64,000 nt of DNA, taken from positions 1 through 64,000 of the forward strand of contig NZ_FRCH01000002.1 in the NCBI RefSeq assembly GCF_900142825.1. Reading direction: 5' to 3'. Positions 1-7,702 of this stretch are shown here, one piece after another. The position numbers were made by a program, and so were the translations under genes. A model generated the notes under the pieces. That model saw only the letters and a program-made list of their open reading frames with translations. It was not told the origin of the DNA and did not search any database. Position 1 is the first letter of the stretch; each line of letters begins with the position of its first letter. The stretch is from Rhodanobacter sp. OK091 (GTDB taxonomy: Bacteria; Pseudomonadota; Gammaproteobacteria; Xanthomonadales; Rhodanobacteraceae).

Positions 1-300
1 GGCAAACTTTCGTGGCGTGAACCGGCGGGCCACGCCGCCGGGCCCTCCGCTTAGTTCACCTTGCGGCGCAGATAGTTCAGCAGGTCGATCCGGGTCGCGG
101 AAACGCGTTTCATCGATACGCACATGCACCAGTGCGCCCGACTGGCTCGTAGCCGTCGATCACGGACGCGACACGTCTTACAGCCTGATACGTGTATGGG
201 CGGTGAGCGCAGTTCGAACGGAGCGCCACAGCCAGAGCAGGTGCGTCATGCCAACCTTGCTAGGCGTAGCGGTCAACCCTGGAGCATGGCGCGATGTGCG
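1..300. other. left-edge region without an intact gene
   Basis: I see no intact gene here. On the minus strand an open frame ends at 51-53 with TAA and its last residues read SATRIDLLNYLRRKVN, which looks like the end of a C-terminal CBS domain as found in bacterial cystathionine beta-synthases. Upstream of about position 110 that frame loses all resemblance, while another minus frame contains VASVIDGYEPVG, also reminiscent of a CBS domain, so this may be a frame-broken remnant. Positions 11-41 hold overlapping GC-rich inverted repeats (CGTGGC/GCCACG and CCGGCGG/CCGCCGG) that could end its transcript. No run of T follows them. Confidence 0.3.
51..190 (-). pseudogene. possible remnant of a CBS-domain / cystathionine beta-synthase gene 3' end
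   Basis: Minus-strand translation of 98-51 gives a C-terminus (ATRIDLLNYLRRKVN then stop) typical of the last helix of a CBS domain. The sequence just upstream continues the likeness only in a different frame (VASVIDGYEPVG at roughly 170-135), with about 40 bases of unrelated sequence between. I infer a decayed gene end rather than a functional gene. It is equally possible that the likeness is fortuitous because the match is short. Confidence 0.25.
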
Positions 301-1029
301 CTATCCGACCGCCAGTCCGCGCAATTCAGCGCCGTCGTCGCCTACCCGCAACACCGATCCCTGCTCATACCAGTCTCCCAGTACGATCCGCTCGGCTGCT
401 TTTCCATCCAGCATGAACGCATGTACCGCCGGCCGGTGCGTATGGCCATGAATCAGCCGCGTCACGCCGGCCTTGCGCATGGCCTGGGCCACTGCATCCC
501 CGTTCACGTCCATGATGCTTTCCATGGTGCTGCCGGTATGCGCTTTGCTGTCTTCACGCGCCTTCGCGGCGAACGTGCGGCGCGCTTCCAGCGGCATCGA
601 CAGGATCTGCTTCTGCCATTCGGGGTTGCGTACCTGCCGGCGCACGGCCTGGTAGGCGACGTCATCGGTGCACAGCACGTCGCCATGCATGAGCAGGGTC
701 GGGCGCCCCTGGATCTCGTGCACGGTGCCGTCGTCGAGCAGGGTCATGCCGGCACGTTCGGCGAACGCCTGACCCAGCAGGAAGTCGCGATTGCCGACCA
801 TGAAATACACCGGCACGCCGGCGTCGCGCACGGCGCGAGTGGCGGCCGCAATGCGTTGCGGCAGTTCGGCGTCGTCGTCATCACCTAGCCATGCCTCGAC
901 CAGATCGCCCAGGATGTATAGCGCGTCGGCGTGACGAACCTCGTTGCTGGCCAGATAGTTCTCGAACAGCTCGGTGATACGCGGCCGGCTGGGATCCAGG
1001 TGCAGGTCGGAGATGAACAGGGTGGACAT
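301..1029 (-). CDS. lpxH: UDP-2,3-diacylglucosamine diphosphatase LpxH
   Basis: Calcineurin-like metallophosphoesterase of 242 residues that hydrolyses UDP-2,3-diacylglucosamine to lipid X in lipid A synthesis at the inner-membrane surface. The family's metal ligands are visible in order: ISDLHL near the N-terminus, GDLVEAW, GNRDFL, LMHGD and the C-terminal HGHTHRP. The ATG at 1029 was chosen because it puts the SDLH motif right at the start, as usual; a TTG at 1041 would add four residues and overlap the preceding stop. It follows the cyclophilin gene with 8 bases between, so the two are probably co-transcribed. The length is normal for the family. Confidence 0.93.
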   Translation of the reverse strand: MSTLFISDLHLDPSRPRITELFENYLASNEVRHADALYILGDLVEAWLGDDDDAELPQRIAAATRAVRDAGVPVYFMVGNRDFLLGQAFAERAGMTLLDDGTVHEIQGRPTLLMHGDVLCTDDVAYQAVRRQVRNPEWQKQILSMPLEARRTFAAKAREDSKAHTGSTMESIMDVNGDAVAQAMRKAGVTRLIHGHTHRPAVHAFMLDGKAAERIVLGDWYEQGSVLRVGDDGAELRGLAVG

Positions 1030-1037
1030 AGGGACGA

Positions 1038-1760
1038 TCAACCGTTGCCGGCGGGTTTGGCCGCTTTTCTGACCTTTTTGGTCGCCGGTTTGGCGGGCGC
1101 CGGTGCGGCCTTGGGAGGTGTTGCCGTGCTGCTGGCCGGGGTCGGAGTTTCCTCGCCGACGACGTGGGCACTTTCGATCAGCACCAGTGGATCGGGTACG
1201 TCACCAGCGAATGGACCCAGCGCGCGGGTAGGCAGAGCAGCGATCTTGTCGACCACGTCCATGCCCTTGATCACTTTGCCGAACACGGCATAGCCCCAGG
1301 TCAGGCCGCTCTGGTTGCCGACGAAATCGAGCCGGCGATTGTCGACCAGGTTGAAGAAGAATTGCGCAGTGCCGGAATTCGGGTCGGCACCGCGGGCGAC
1401 CGCTACAGTGCCGCGCAGATTGGACAAGCCGTTGTCCGCCTCGCTGGACACGGCCGGTCGCGTACGCCTTGGCTGCAGGTCGCGCGTATACAGGCCGCCC
1501 TGCACCAGATAGCCGGGAATAGCCCGGTGCAACAAGGTGCCGTCGTAAAAGCCGTCGCGCACGTATTGCAGGAAATTCGCCACGCTTTTCGGCGCCTTGT
1601 CCGGGTACAGCTCCAGCGTGATCTCGCCCTGCGAGGTGCGTAGCAGCACCTGCGGCGGCGGTGTGGCGGCAGCGGCGGCTGGCGGCGCCGGCTTGGCGGT
1701 TTGTGCCGTCAGCGTCAGCGGCAGGATCAGGAGCAGCGTGGCGAGTAGGGATTTCAACAT
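1038..1760 (-). CDS. periplasmic cyclophilin-type peptidyl-prolyl isomerase
   Basis: About 240 residues. An N-terminal signal peptide (MLKSLLATLLLILPLTLTAQ) is followed by a proline/alanine linker and a cyclophilin domain with the recognisable pieces FLQYVRDGFYDGTLLHR, GTVAVAR, AQFFFNLVDN and YAVFGKVIKGMDVVDKI. This places it in the periplasm as a folding catalyst for exported proteins. The C-terminal 45 residues are a low-complexity Ala/Pro/Lys tail. I chose the ATG at 1760 because the signal peptide begins there; an upstream in-frame start at 1790 would add ten residues with no signal-like character. It sits between ppx and lpxH on the same strand. Confidence 0.88.
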   Translation of the reverse strand: MLKSLLATLLLILPLTLTAQTAKPAPPAAAAATPPPQVLLRTSQGEITLELYPDKAPKSVANFLQYVRDGFYDGTLLHRAIPGYLVQGGLYTRDLQPRRTRPAVSSEADNGLSNLRGTVAVARGADPNSGTAQFFFNLVDNRRLDFVGNQSGLTWGYAVFGKVIKGMDVVDKIAALPTRALGPFAGDVPDPLVLIESAHVVGEETPTPASSTATPPKAAPAPAKPATKKVRKAAKPAGNG

Positions 1761-1845
1761 GGGCGTCAAACAGTTTGGGCGTCCGCGCATGATACGCGGC
1801 CGCGACGTGGCCTGGTTTGCCGGCTTGGCGCGATCAGCGGTGCCA

Positions 1846-3402
1846 TCAGCTGCTGCTGATATCCAGCTTCAGGCCCAGCTCGGTCATCGGCGCCTGCTCC
1901 TGCTGCAGGTCGGCCTCGGTGAGTGGATGCTGCTCCAGCCAGGCCAGCGGCAGGGTCAGGCGCAACGATTTGCTGCTGGCGGCGAGCCGCATCTGCGGCA
2001 GCGACTCGGCCCGACGGGCACGCCGGAACAGCACAGCCAGGCGCAGCAGCGCGGTGGTATAGCGGACCAGCTGGCGGTAGCGCTGCGGCAGTGTGGCTAC
2101 CCTCGTCTTGTCCGGTTTGCGTCGGTGCATTTCGACTACCGCGGCCAGCAGCTCCTGTTCCTGTCGCGAGAAGCCGGCCAGGTCGGCATGGCGCAGGATG
2201 TAGGCGCCGTGATGGTGATGCTGGCTGTGCGCGATGGCGAGGCCGATTTCATGCACACGCGAAGCCCACGACAACCACTCGCGGGCGTCGGCGTCCAGCT
2301 TCCACGCGCGCGCGACCTGGTCGAACAGCATCAGAGCCGTCGATTCCACCCGGCGCGCCTGGGCACGGTCCACGCCGTAGCGGGTGGCCAAGGCGTCGAT
2401 GCTGGCGGTGCGCGGATCGCTGCCGCCGGCGCGGCCGAGCAGATCCCACAGCAGGCCTTCGCGCATCGAGCTTTCGCACACGCGCAGCCGCTCGATGCCC
2501 AGTGCGGCGAAGGCCGCTTCAAAGATCACCACGCCACCGGCGATCACCGGCGCGCGATCCTCGATCAGGCCAGGCAGCTTGAGCGTACTGATCGAACCCT
2601 GCTCGATCAGCGCGTCGCGCAGCGCAGCGAGCGATGCAGGGGTGATGCCGTCGTCGGAAAAATTCATCGCCTGCACGACCGCGCCGATCGACTTGGCGGT
2701 GCCGGAGGAGCCGTACGCATCCTGCCAGCCGGATTCGCGGTAGTCCTCGGCAAACTGCTGCAGCAACACACCGATTTCACTGCGCGCGCGCTGCCAGCGT
2801 TTGCGGGTGAGCTTGCCGCCCGGGAAGAAACGCAAGGTCGAGGCGATGCAGCCGGCTTGAACGCTTTCGGTGTGGAGTGGGGCTACGCCGCGGCCGATGA
2901 TGAATTCGGTGCTGCCGCCGCCGACGTCGATCACCAGCCGCGGTTCGCGCGAGGCGGGCAGGTCGTGGGCGGCGCCAAGAAAGATCAGGCGGCCTTCCTC
3001 GCGGCCGGATACCACCTCGACCGGATGCCCCAGCGCGGCCTCCGCGGCGGTCAGAAACACGTGCGGCGAGGCCAGCCGGCGCACGGTATTGGTGGCCACC
3101 GCGCGCACCCGGATCGAGGGCAGCCCGGCGATGCGCTGGCCGAAACGGGCGAGGCAGGCCATGGCACGGGCGCGCCGTTCGGCGTCCAGCGTGCCGTCGG
3201 CGCGCAGGCCGGCGGCCAGACGCACGGTGTCGCGCAGGCGGTCGATCACCCGCGGTTCGCCGTGTTCCATGCGCGCCACCACCATGTGGAAGCTGTTCGA
3301 GCCCATGTCCACGGCGGCGATCAGCTCGCCATCGCGGATCGGTGTCTGTTCGGCTGGACTCACTCCCACGCTCCCGCAACGACGAAGCGCGAATTCTCGC
3401 AT
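1846..3402 (-). CDS. ppx: exopolyphosphatase (Ppx/GppA family)
   Basis: 518-residue enzyme releasing orthophosphate from the ends of polyphosphate chains; the longer Ppx/GppA form with a C-terminal HD-like helical domain. The N-terminal ASKHA-fold phosphate loop reads AVDMGSNSFHMVVAR, the second reads VIDVGGGSTEF, and the HD-like part contains EIGLAIAHSQHHHHGAYILRH split over helices. The start at 3402 leaves 28 bases after ppk1, so kinase and phosphatase are almost certainly one transcript. The first 25 residues, including SVGVSPAEQTP, are not conserved in the family and may be a local addition or reflect a start farther downstream. Confidence 0.93.
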   Translation of the reverse strand: MREFALRRCGSVGVSPAEQTPIRDGELIAAVDMGSNSFHMVVARMEHGEPRVIDRLRDTVRLAAGLRADGTLDAERRARAMACLARFGQRIAGLPSIRVRAVATNTVRRLASPHVFLTAAEAALGHPVEVVSGREEGRLIFLGAAHDLPASREPRLVIDVGGGSTEFIIGRGVAPLHTESVQAGCIASTLRFFPGGKLTRKRWQRARSEIGVLLQQFAEDYRESGWQDAYGSSGTAKSIGAVVQAMNFSDDGITPASLAALRDALIEQGSISTLKLPGLIEDRAPVIAGGVVIFEAAFAALGIERLRVCESSMREGLLWDLLGRAGGSDPRTASIDALATRYGVDRAQARRVESTALMLFDQVARAWKLDADAREWLSWASRVHEIGLAIAHSQHHHHGAYILRHADLAGFSRQEQELLAAVVEMHRRKPDKTRVATLPQRYRQLVRYTTALLRLAVLFRRARRAESLPQMRLAASSKSLRLTLPLAWLEQHPLTEADLQQEQAPMTELGLKLDISSS

Positions 3403-3430
3403 GGGTGCGTGAGGCGGATGCGAAGCCGGC

Positions 3431-5524
3431 TCACTGGCAGAACCTGTCGAGCAGGCCTTGCTGGGCGTTGTACGGTGGATTCTCGCCAGGCTCCGCGTGC
3501 ACGTAGCGGCCGTCGCTGCCGAGCAGCCAGGCCTGGGTGTTGTCGGCCAGCCCGTTGGCCAGGGTTTCCTCGAATACCCGTGCGGCCAGCTCGGGATCGA
3601 GGATGGGGAAGGCCACCTCGATCCGTCGCATCAGGTTGCGCTCCATCCAGTCGGCGCTGGCGCAATACAGTTCCGCGTCACCGTCGTTGGCAAACCAGTA
3701 CACGCGGCTGTGTTCGAGAAAACGGCCGACGATCGAGCGCACGCGGATGCGCTCGGAGATGCCAGGCAGACCGGGGCGCAACGTACATGCGCCGCGCACG
3801 ATCAGGTCGATCTCCACGCCTGTCTGCGAGGCGCGGTACAACGCCTCGATCACGTGGGCCTCGTTCAGCGCATTGAGCTTGGCCACGATGCGCGCGGGCC
3901 GCCCGGCCTTGGCGTGCGCGATCTCGCGCTCGATCTTGGCGAGCACGCTCGGGTACAGCGTAAACGGCGAATGCAGCAGCCGCTTCAGCTCGATCATCGG
4001 CCCGAGCCCGGACAACTGCTGGAAGACTTTGTGCAGGTCCTCGCCGATCTCGGGGTTCGCCGTCATCAGGCCGATGTCGGTATACATGCGACTGTTGGCC
4101 TGGTGGTAATTGCCGGTGGACAGATGCACGTAGCGGCGCAGCGTCTCGCCCTCCCGTCGCACGATCAGCATCATCTTGGCGTGGGTCTTGTAGCCGACCA
4201 CGCCGTAGACCACTTGCACGCCGGCCTCCTGCAGCCGGGTGGCGAGGCGGATATTGGCCTCTTCGTCGAAACGCGCGCGCAGCTCGATCACCACGGTGAC
4301 GTCCTTGCCGTTGCGGGCCGCCTCCACCAGCAGCCCGACCAGCGGGGTGTCCTCGCCAGCGCGATACAAGGTCTGCTTGATCGCCAGCACCTGCGGATCG
4401 GCGGTGGCCTGGCGCAGCAGATCGATCACCGCGGCGAAGCTCTGGTAGGGATGGTGCAGCAGCACGTCGCGCTGGCCGATCAGGTCGAACTTGTTGCGGT
4501 TGCTTTCCAGCGCCGGAGGCAGCTGCGAATTGAAACGGGGGAACTTCAGCTCCGGCCGATCCAGCCAGTCGTAGATCAGCCCGGCACGGATGATGTTGAC
4601 CGGTCCGTCGCAGCGATACACGTCGGTTTCTTCCAGTTGGAAGTTCTCGATCAGCATGGCGGTGATCGCCTTCGGGCAATCGTTGGCGATTTCCAGCCGC
4701 ACCGGCCTCGCGTAGCCGCGACCGATCAATTCTTCGCTGAGCGCAAGCGCGAGGTTCTCCACCTCGGCTTCCTCGACGATCAGCTCGCTGTTGCGGGTGA
4801 CCCGGAACTGGTACGAACCGACCACCTTGAGGCCGGGAAACATCAGGTCGACGAACGCCTGCAGCAGTTCGGCCAGGAACACGAAATGCTCGCCCGGGCC
4901 GCTGACTTCGGCCGGCACGCGGATGATGCGCGGCAGCGAACGCGGCGCGCGTACCAGCGCCATATGGCCTTCGTGCCCGAACGCGTCGCGGCCCTTCAGC
5001 ACCACCGCGATATTCAGCGTCTTGTTGAGGATGCGCGGAAACGGATGCGCCGGATCCAGTCCCAGCGGCGAGAGCACAGGCAGCACTTCGTGTTCGAAGT
5101 AACCCTGCAGCCAGCGGCGCTGGCGCGGCGTCCAGCGCTTGCGGGTGAGGATGTGAATCTGCTCGGCATCGAGCTGCGGGCTGATCTGTTCCTGCCAGGC
5201 GGCATATTGCTCGGCGACCAGGTCCAGCACCCGGGTGCGTATCCGCGCCAGCAATTCGCCGGAGGGAATGCCGTCCGGTCCCGGTGCGGCCGAGCCGTAG
5301 GCATGATGGTGTTTGAGCATCGCCACCCGCACCTCGAAGAATTCATCGAGGTTGTTGGCCACGATGCTGAGGTAGCGCAACCGTTCCAGCAGCGGTACGG
5401 CGGGGTCGCGCGCCATCGCCAGTACGCGGAAGTTGAATTCCAGCGCGGCCAGCTCGCGGCTGAGGTAGAGGCCCGGGGCACTCAGGTCGGGTTCGCTGGG
5501 CAGGGCAGGCGATGGATGATGCAT
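3431..5524 (-). CDS. ppk1: polyphosphate kinase 1
   Basis: 697-residue enzyme that makes polyphosphate reversibly from ATP through a phosphohistidine. The N-terminal domain (LSRELAALEFNFRVL, YLSIVANNLDEFFEVRV) is the standard PPK1 opening. The phospholipase-D-like core shows YKTHAKMMLIV, which carries the autophosphorylated histidine, and YVHLSTGNYH nearby. Length is usual for PPK1. It lies between phoR and ppx on the minus strand, 48 bases after phoR, tying polyphosphate turnover to the phosphate-sensing pair upstream; control by PhoB is an inference from position. Confidence 0.96.
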   Translation of the reverse strand: MHHPSPALPSEPDLSAPGLYLSRELAALEFNFRVLAMARDPAVPLLERLRYLSIVANNLDEFFEVRVAMLKHHHAYGSAAPGPDGIPSGELLARIRTRVLDLVAEQYAAWQEQISPQLDAEQIHILTRKRWTPRQRRWLQGYFEHEVLPVLSPLGLDPAHPFPRILNKTLNIAVVLKGRDAFGHEGHMALVRAPRSLPRIIRVPAEVSGPGEHFVFLAELLQAFVDLMFPGLKVVGSYQFRVTRNSELIVEEAEVENLALALSEELIGRGYARPVRLEIANDCPKAITAMLIENFQLEETDVYRCDGPVNIIRAGLIYDWLDRPELKFPRFNSQLPPALESNRNKFDLIGQRDVLLHHPYQSFAAVIDLLRQATADPQVLAIKQTLYRAGEDTPLVGLLVEAARNGKDVTVVIELRARFDEEANIRLATRLQEAGVQVVYGVVGYKTHAKMMLIVRREGETLRRYVHLSTGNYHQANSRMYTDIGLMTANPEIGEDLHKVFQQLSGLGPMIELKRLLHSPFTLYPSVLAKIEREIAHAKAGRPARIVAKLNALNEAHVIEALYRASQTGVEIDLIVRGACTLRPGLPGISERIRVRSIVGRFLEHSRVYWFANDGDAELYCASADWMERNLMRRIEVAFPILDPELAARVFEETLANGLADNTQAWLLGSDGRYVHAEPGENPPYNAQQGLLDRFCQ

Positions 5525-5572
5525 GCCTCATTCTGGCCCATGGCGCCCGCCAAGGAAACGCCGTCGCGGGTC

Positions 5573-6841
5573 TTAGCCGTCGTCACTGCCACCGGGAGTC
5601 AGCAAGCGTGCATGACCGAAATGGCAGGCGAAGGTGGAGCCGACACCCGGCGCACTCTCGATCTGCAACTGCGCCTGATGCAGGTTGAGCACATGCTTGA
5701 CGATCGACAGCCCCAGCCCGGTGCCGCCACTGTCGCGCGATCGGCTGGAAGATATCCGGTAGAAACGTTCGGTAAGCCGGGCCAGATGCGTGGCCGGGAT
5801 GCCGAAGCCGGTATCGCTGACCGAATACACCGCGCCGCCGGGTTCGCGCTGCCAGCGGATCGTGATAGTGCCGCCGGCCGGCGTGTAGCGCACCGCGTTG
5901 CTGACCAGGTTGGACAGCGCGCTGTGCAAGTCCTTCGGCGAACCGAGCAGGTCCGCCTCGGCGCTGGATTCGAGCAGGATACGGTGACGCCCCTGACTGA
6001 GCGCATCGGCTTCCTTGCGCACCGTCGCCAGCAGCGACGCCATCGGCACCCGTTCATCGGCGATCTGATGCTGGGTTTCCAGCCGCGACAAGGTCAGCAG
6101 GTCCTCGACGATCTGGCCCATGCGTTTTGACTGCGCGCGCATCTCGCCCAGCACCGGCGCCAGTTCGGGTACGTCTTCGGGATCGATCAGTTCGAGATAG
6201 CCGTGGATCACCGTCAGCGGCGTGCGCAATTCGTGCGAGACATTCGCCACGAAGTCGCGGCGGATCTGTTCGAGCCGGTTCAGATGGCTGATGTCGCGCG
6301 CCAGCAGCAATTGTTCGTGGTCGCCGAACGGCAGCATGCTGACATTGAGCTGGCTGTCCGCCTGCCCAGGTGCGGTCGCGTCGTTGAGCGGCTCCAGCGC
6401 ACCATCGCGCAACCAGCCGGCCAATTCGGAGTCGGCCATCCGCTGCTGCAGCAACACGCCGCGGTCCTGTGGCCGGCGCAGCCCCAACAGGCTTTCGGCG
6501 GCGTGGTTGAACCAGCGTATCTGTTGTTGCTGGTCGATCAGCACCACCGCATCCGGCAACTGGCTGGCGGCGTTGCGCAGATCGCGCAGATTGGCGGCAA
6601 GGCGTCGGGAACGCGTCATGAAACGGTCATGCTGGAGAGGGCTGACGGCAGCCGGTGCGGGCATCATGGGCAGCGTTTGATGACGGATCCGAGTCAGCAG
6701 CAAGACGACTTCGGCCAGTGCGACCAGCGCAACGCCTGTGGCGACATGCCCCCCGGCGAACCAGCCCAATACGGCGCCGACGAACACGGCGGCCGCGAGG
6801 GCAGCAGGCAATTTCCAGGAAGACGTTGCAGGCTGGGTCAT
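5573..6841 (-). CDS. phoR: phosphate-regulon sensor histidine kinase PhoR
   Basis: 422-residue inner-membrane kinase that phosphorylates PhoB under phosphate limitation. Two adjacent N-terminal membrane segments (about residues 10-50) are followed by a PAS domain (about 90-190), the HisKA H-box VSHELRTPLT with the phosphorylated His near residue 203, and a HATPase domain with N box (LSNLVSNAVRYTP), DTGFGIP and GTGLGLSIVKH. The short loop between membrane segments, with almost no periplasmic domain, is the PhoR pattern: sensing goes through the Pst/PhoU complex rather than a periplasmic sensor. It follows phoB with 81 bases between. Confidence 0.94.
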   Translation of the reverse strand: MTQPATSSWKLPAALAAAVFVGAVLGWFAGGHVATGVALVALAEVVLLLTRIRHQTLPMMPAPAAVSPLQHDRFMTRSRRLAANLRDLRNAASQLPDAVVLIDQQQQIRWFNHAAESLLGLRRPQDRGVLLQQRMADSELAGWLRDGALEPLNDATAPGQADSQLNVSMLPFGDHEQLLLARDISHLNRLEQIRRDFVANVSHELRTPLTVIHGYLELIDPEDVPELAPVLGEMRAQSKRMGQIVEDLLTLSRLETQHQIADERVPMASLLATVRKEADALSQGRHRILLESSAEADLLGSPKDLHSALSNLVSNAVRYTPAGGTITIRWQREPGGAVYSVSDTGFGIPATHLARLTERFYRISSSRSRDSGGTGLGLSIVKHVLNLHQAQLQIESAPGVGSTFACHFGHARLLTPGGSDDG

Positions 6842-6922
6842 TCGGGTGTGGCGCCGCAGCGCTTGGAGGGCAAGGCGCCAGCATCGGTAAAAGCCGGCGC
6901 CACCGCAAGCACACCGGCCGGA

Positions 6923-7612
6923 TCAGACGCTGGTCGAGAAGCGGTAGCCGGTGCCGCGCACGGTCTGCACCAGATCGTCGAGCTTCCACGGTTCCAGCGT
7001 CTTGCGCAGGCGCCGAATGTGCACGTCGACGGTGCGCTCCTCCACGTACACGCTGCCGCCCCAGACATGGTCGAGCAGTTGCGTGCGCGAATAGACGCGC
7101 TCGGCATGGGTCATGAAGAAATACAGCAGGCGGTATTCGGTCGGCCCGATCGGCACCGGTTCATCGCCGGCAAACACGCGGTGCGCCGGGCCGTCGATGC
7201 GCAAGGTGCCGGCCTCGACCATGCCGGAGCCATCGTCGCCGTGACTGCGCCGCAGCACGGCCTTGATCCGTGCGATCAGCTCGCGGGTCGAAAACGGCTT
7301 GACCACGTAATCGTCGACACCGGCTTCCAGTCCATTGACGCGATCCATTTCCTCGCCACGCGCGGTCAGCATGATGATCGGGATCTCGCGGCTGAGCTCT
7401 TCCTTGCGCAGGCGCCGGGCCAGTTCCAACCCGCTGGTGCCGGGAAGCATCCAGTCCAGCAGAATCAGGTCGGGCACTTGCTCGGCGATCGCCAACTGGG
7501 CTGCACGGGCATCTGCCGCCTGCATCGCGTCCATGCCGGCCTTGCGCAGGGCAAAGGCGATCATTTCGCGAATCGAGGTCTCGTCTTCAACGATCAGAAT
7601 GCGTTTGTGCAC
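6923..7612 (-). CDS. phoB: phosphate-regulon response regulator PhoB
   Basis: OmpR-family response regulator. The receiver domain (KRILIVEDE, phosphorylated Asp near residue 53 in [13 protein letters not shown]) is followed by a winged helix ending in [13 protein letters not shown] and [11 protein letters not shown] chose the GTG at 7612, which gives 229 residues and begins two residues before the conserved KRILIV, matching the family; in-frame TTG (7627, 7651) and GTG (7678) codons further up would add up to 22 unconserved residues. No candidate has a strong ribosome-binding site. The chosen start leaves about 90 bases after the bepA stop for a promoter. Confidence 0.9.
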   Translation of the reverse strand: MHKRILIVEDETSIREMIAFALRKAGMDAMQAADARAAQLAIAEQVPDLILLDWMLPGTSGLELARRLRKEELSREIPIIMLTARGEEMDRVNGLEAGVDDYVVKPFSTRELIARIKAVLRRSHGDDGSGMVEAGTLRIDGPAHRVFAGDEPVPIGPTEYRLLYFFMTHAERVYSRTQLLDHVWGGSVYVEERTVDVHIRRLRKTLEPWKLDDLVQTVRGTGYRFSTSV

Positions 7613-7639
7613 GCCGTGGTCTGCCAATGGCTTATGACG

Positions 7640-7692
7640 GGGATATTGCAACGGATGAATGTTACGCGTCGATGACACGGGTCAGTGTGACC
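7640..7692 (-). promoter_or_regulatory. candidate phoB control region
   Basis: Between the bepA stop and the chosen phoB start there is a 13-base inverted repeat at 7680-7692 (GGTCA-GTG-TGACC) and, on the minus strand, GTGTCATCGAC followed at once by GCGTAACATTC (about 7679-7657). The latter has the 11-base spacing of a Pho box and a good first half but a weak second half. Autoregulation by PhoB is known in the family; this particular site is only a suggestion. Confidence 0.25.
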
Positions 7693-7702
7693 GGTTCGAT
7701 GC

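Noticed and set aside
1597..3876. A 759-codon open frame on the plus strand
   Set aside because: It lies antisense to ppx and the cyclophilin gene; its translation is low-complexity Arg/Gly/Ala/Gln-rich without any motif. High GC leaves such shadow frames open.
3458..6130. An 890-codon open frame on the plus strand
   Set aside because: Antisense to ppk1 and phoR, both fully supported by motifs; the translation shows the His/Gln-rich look of a reverse-complement frame.
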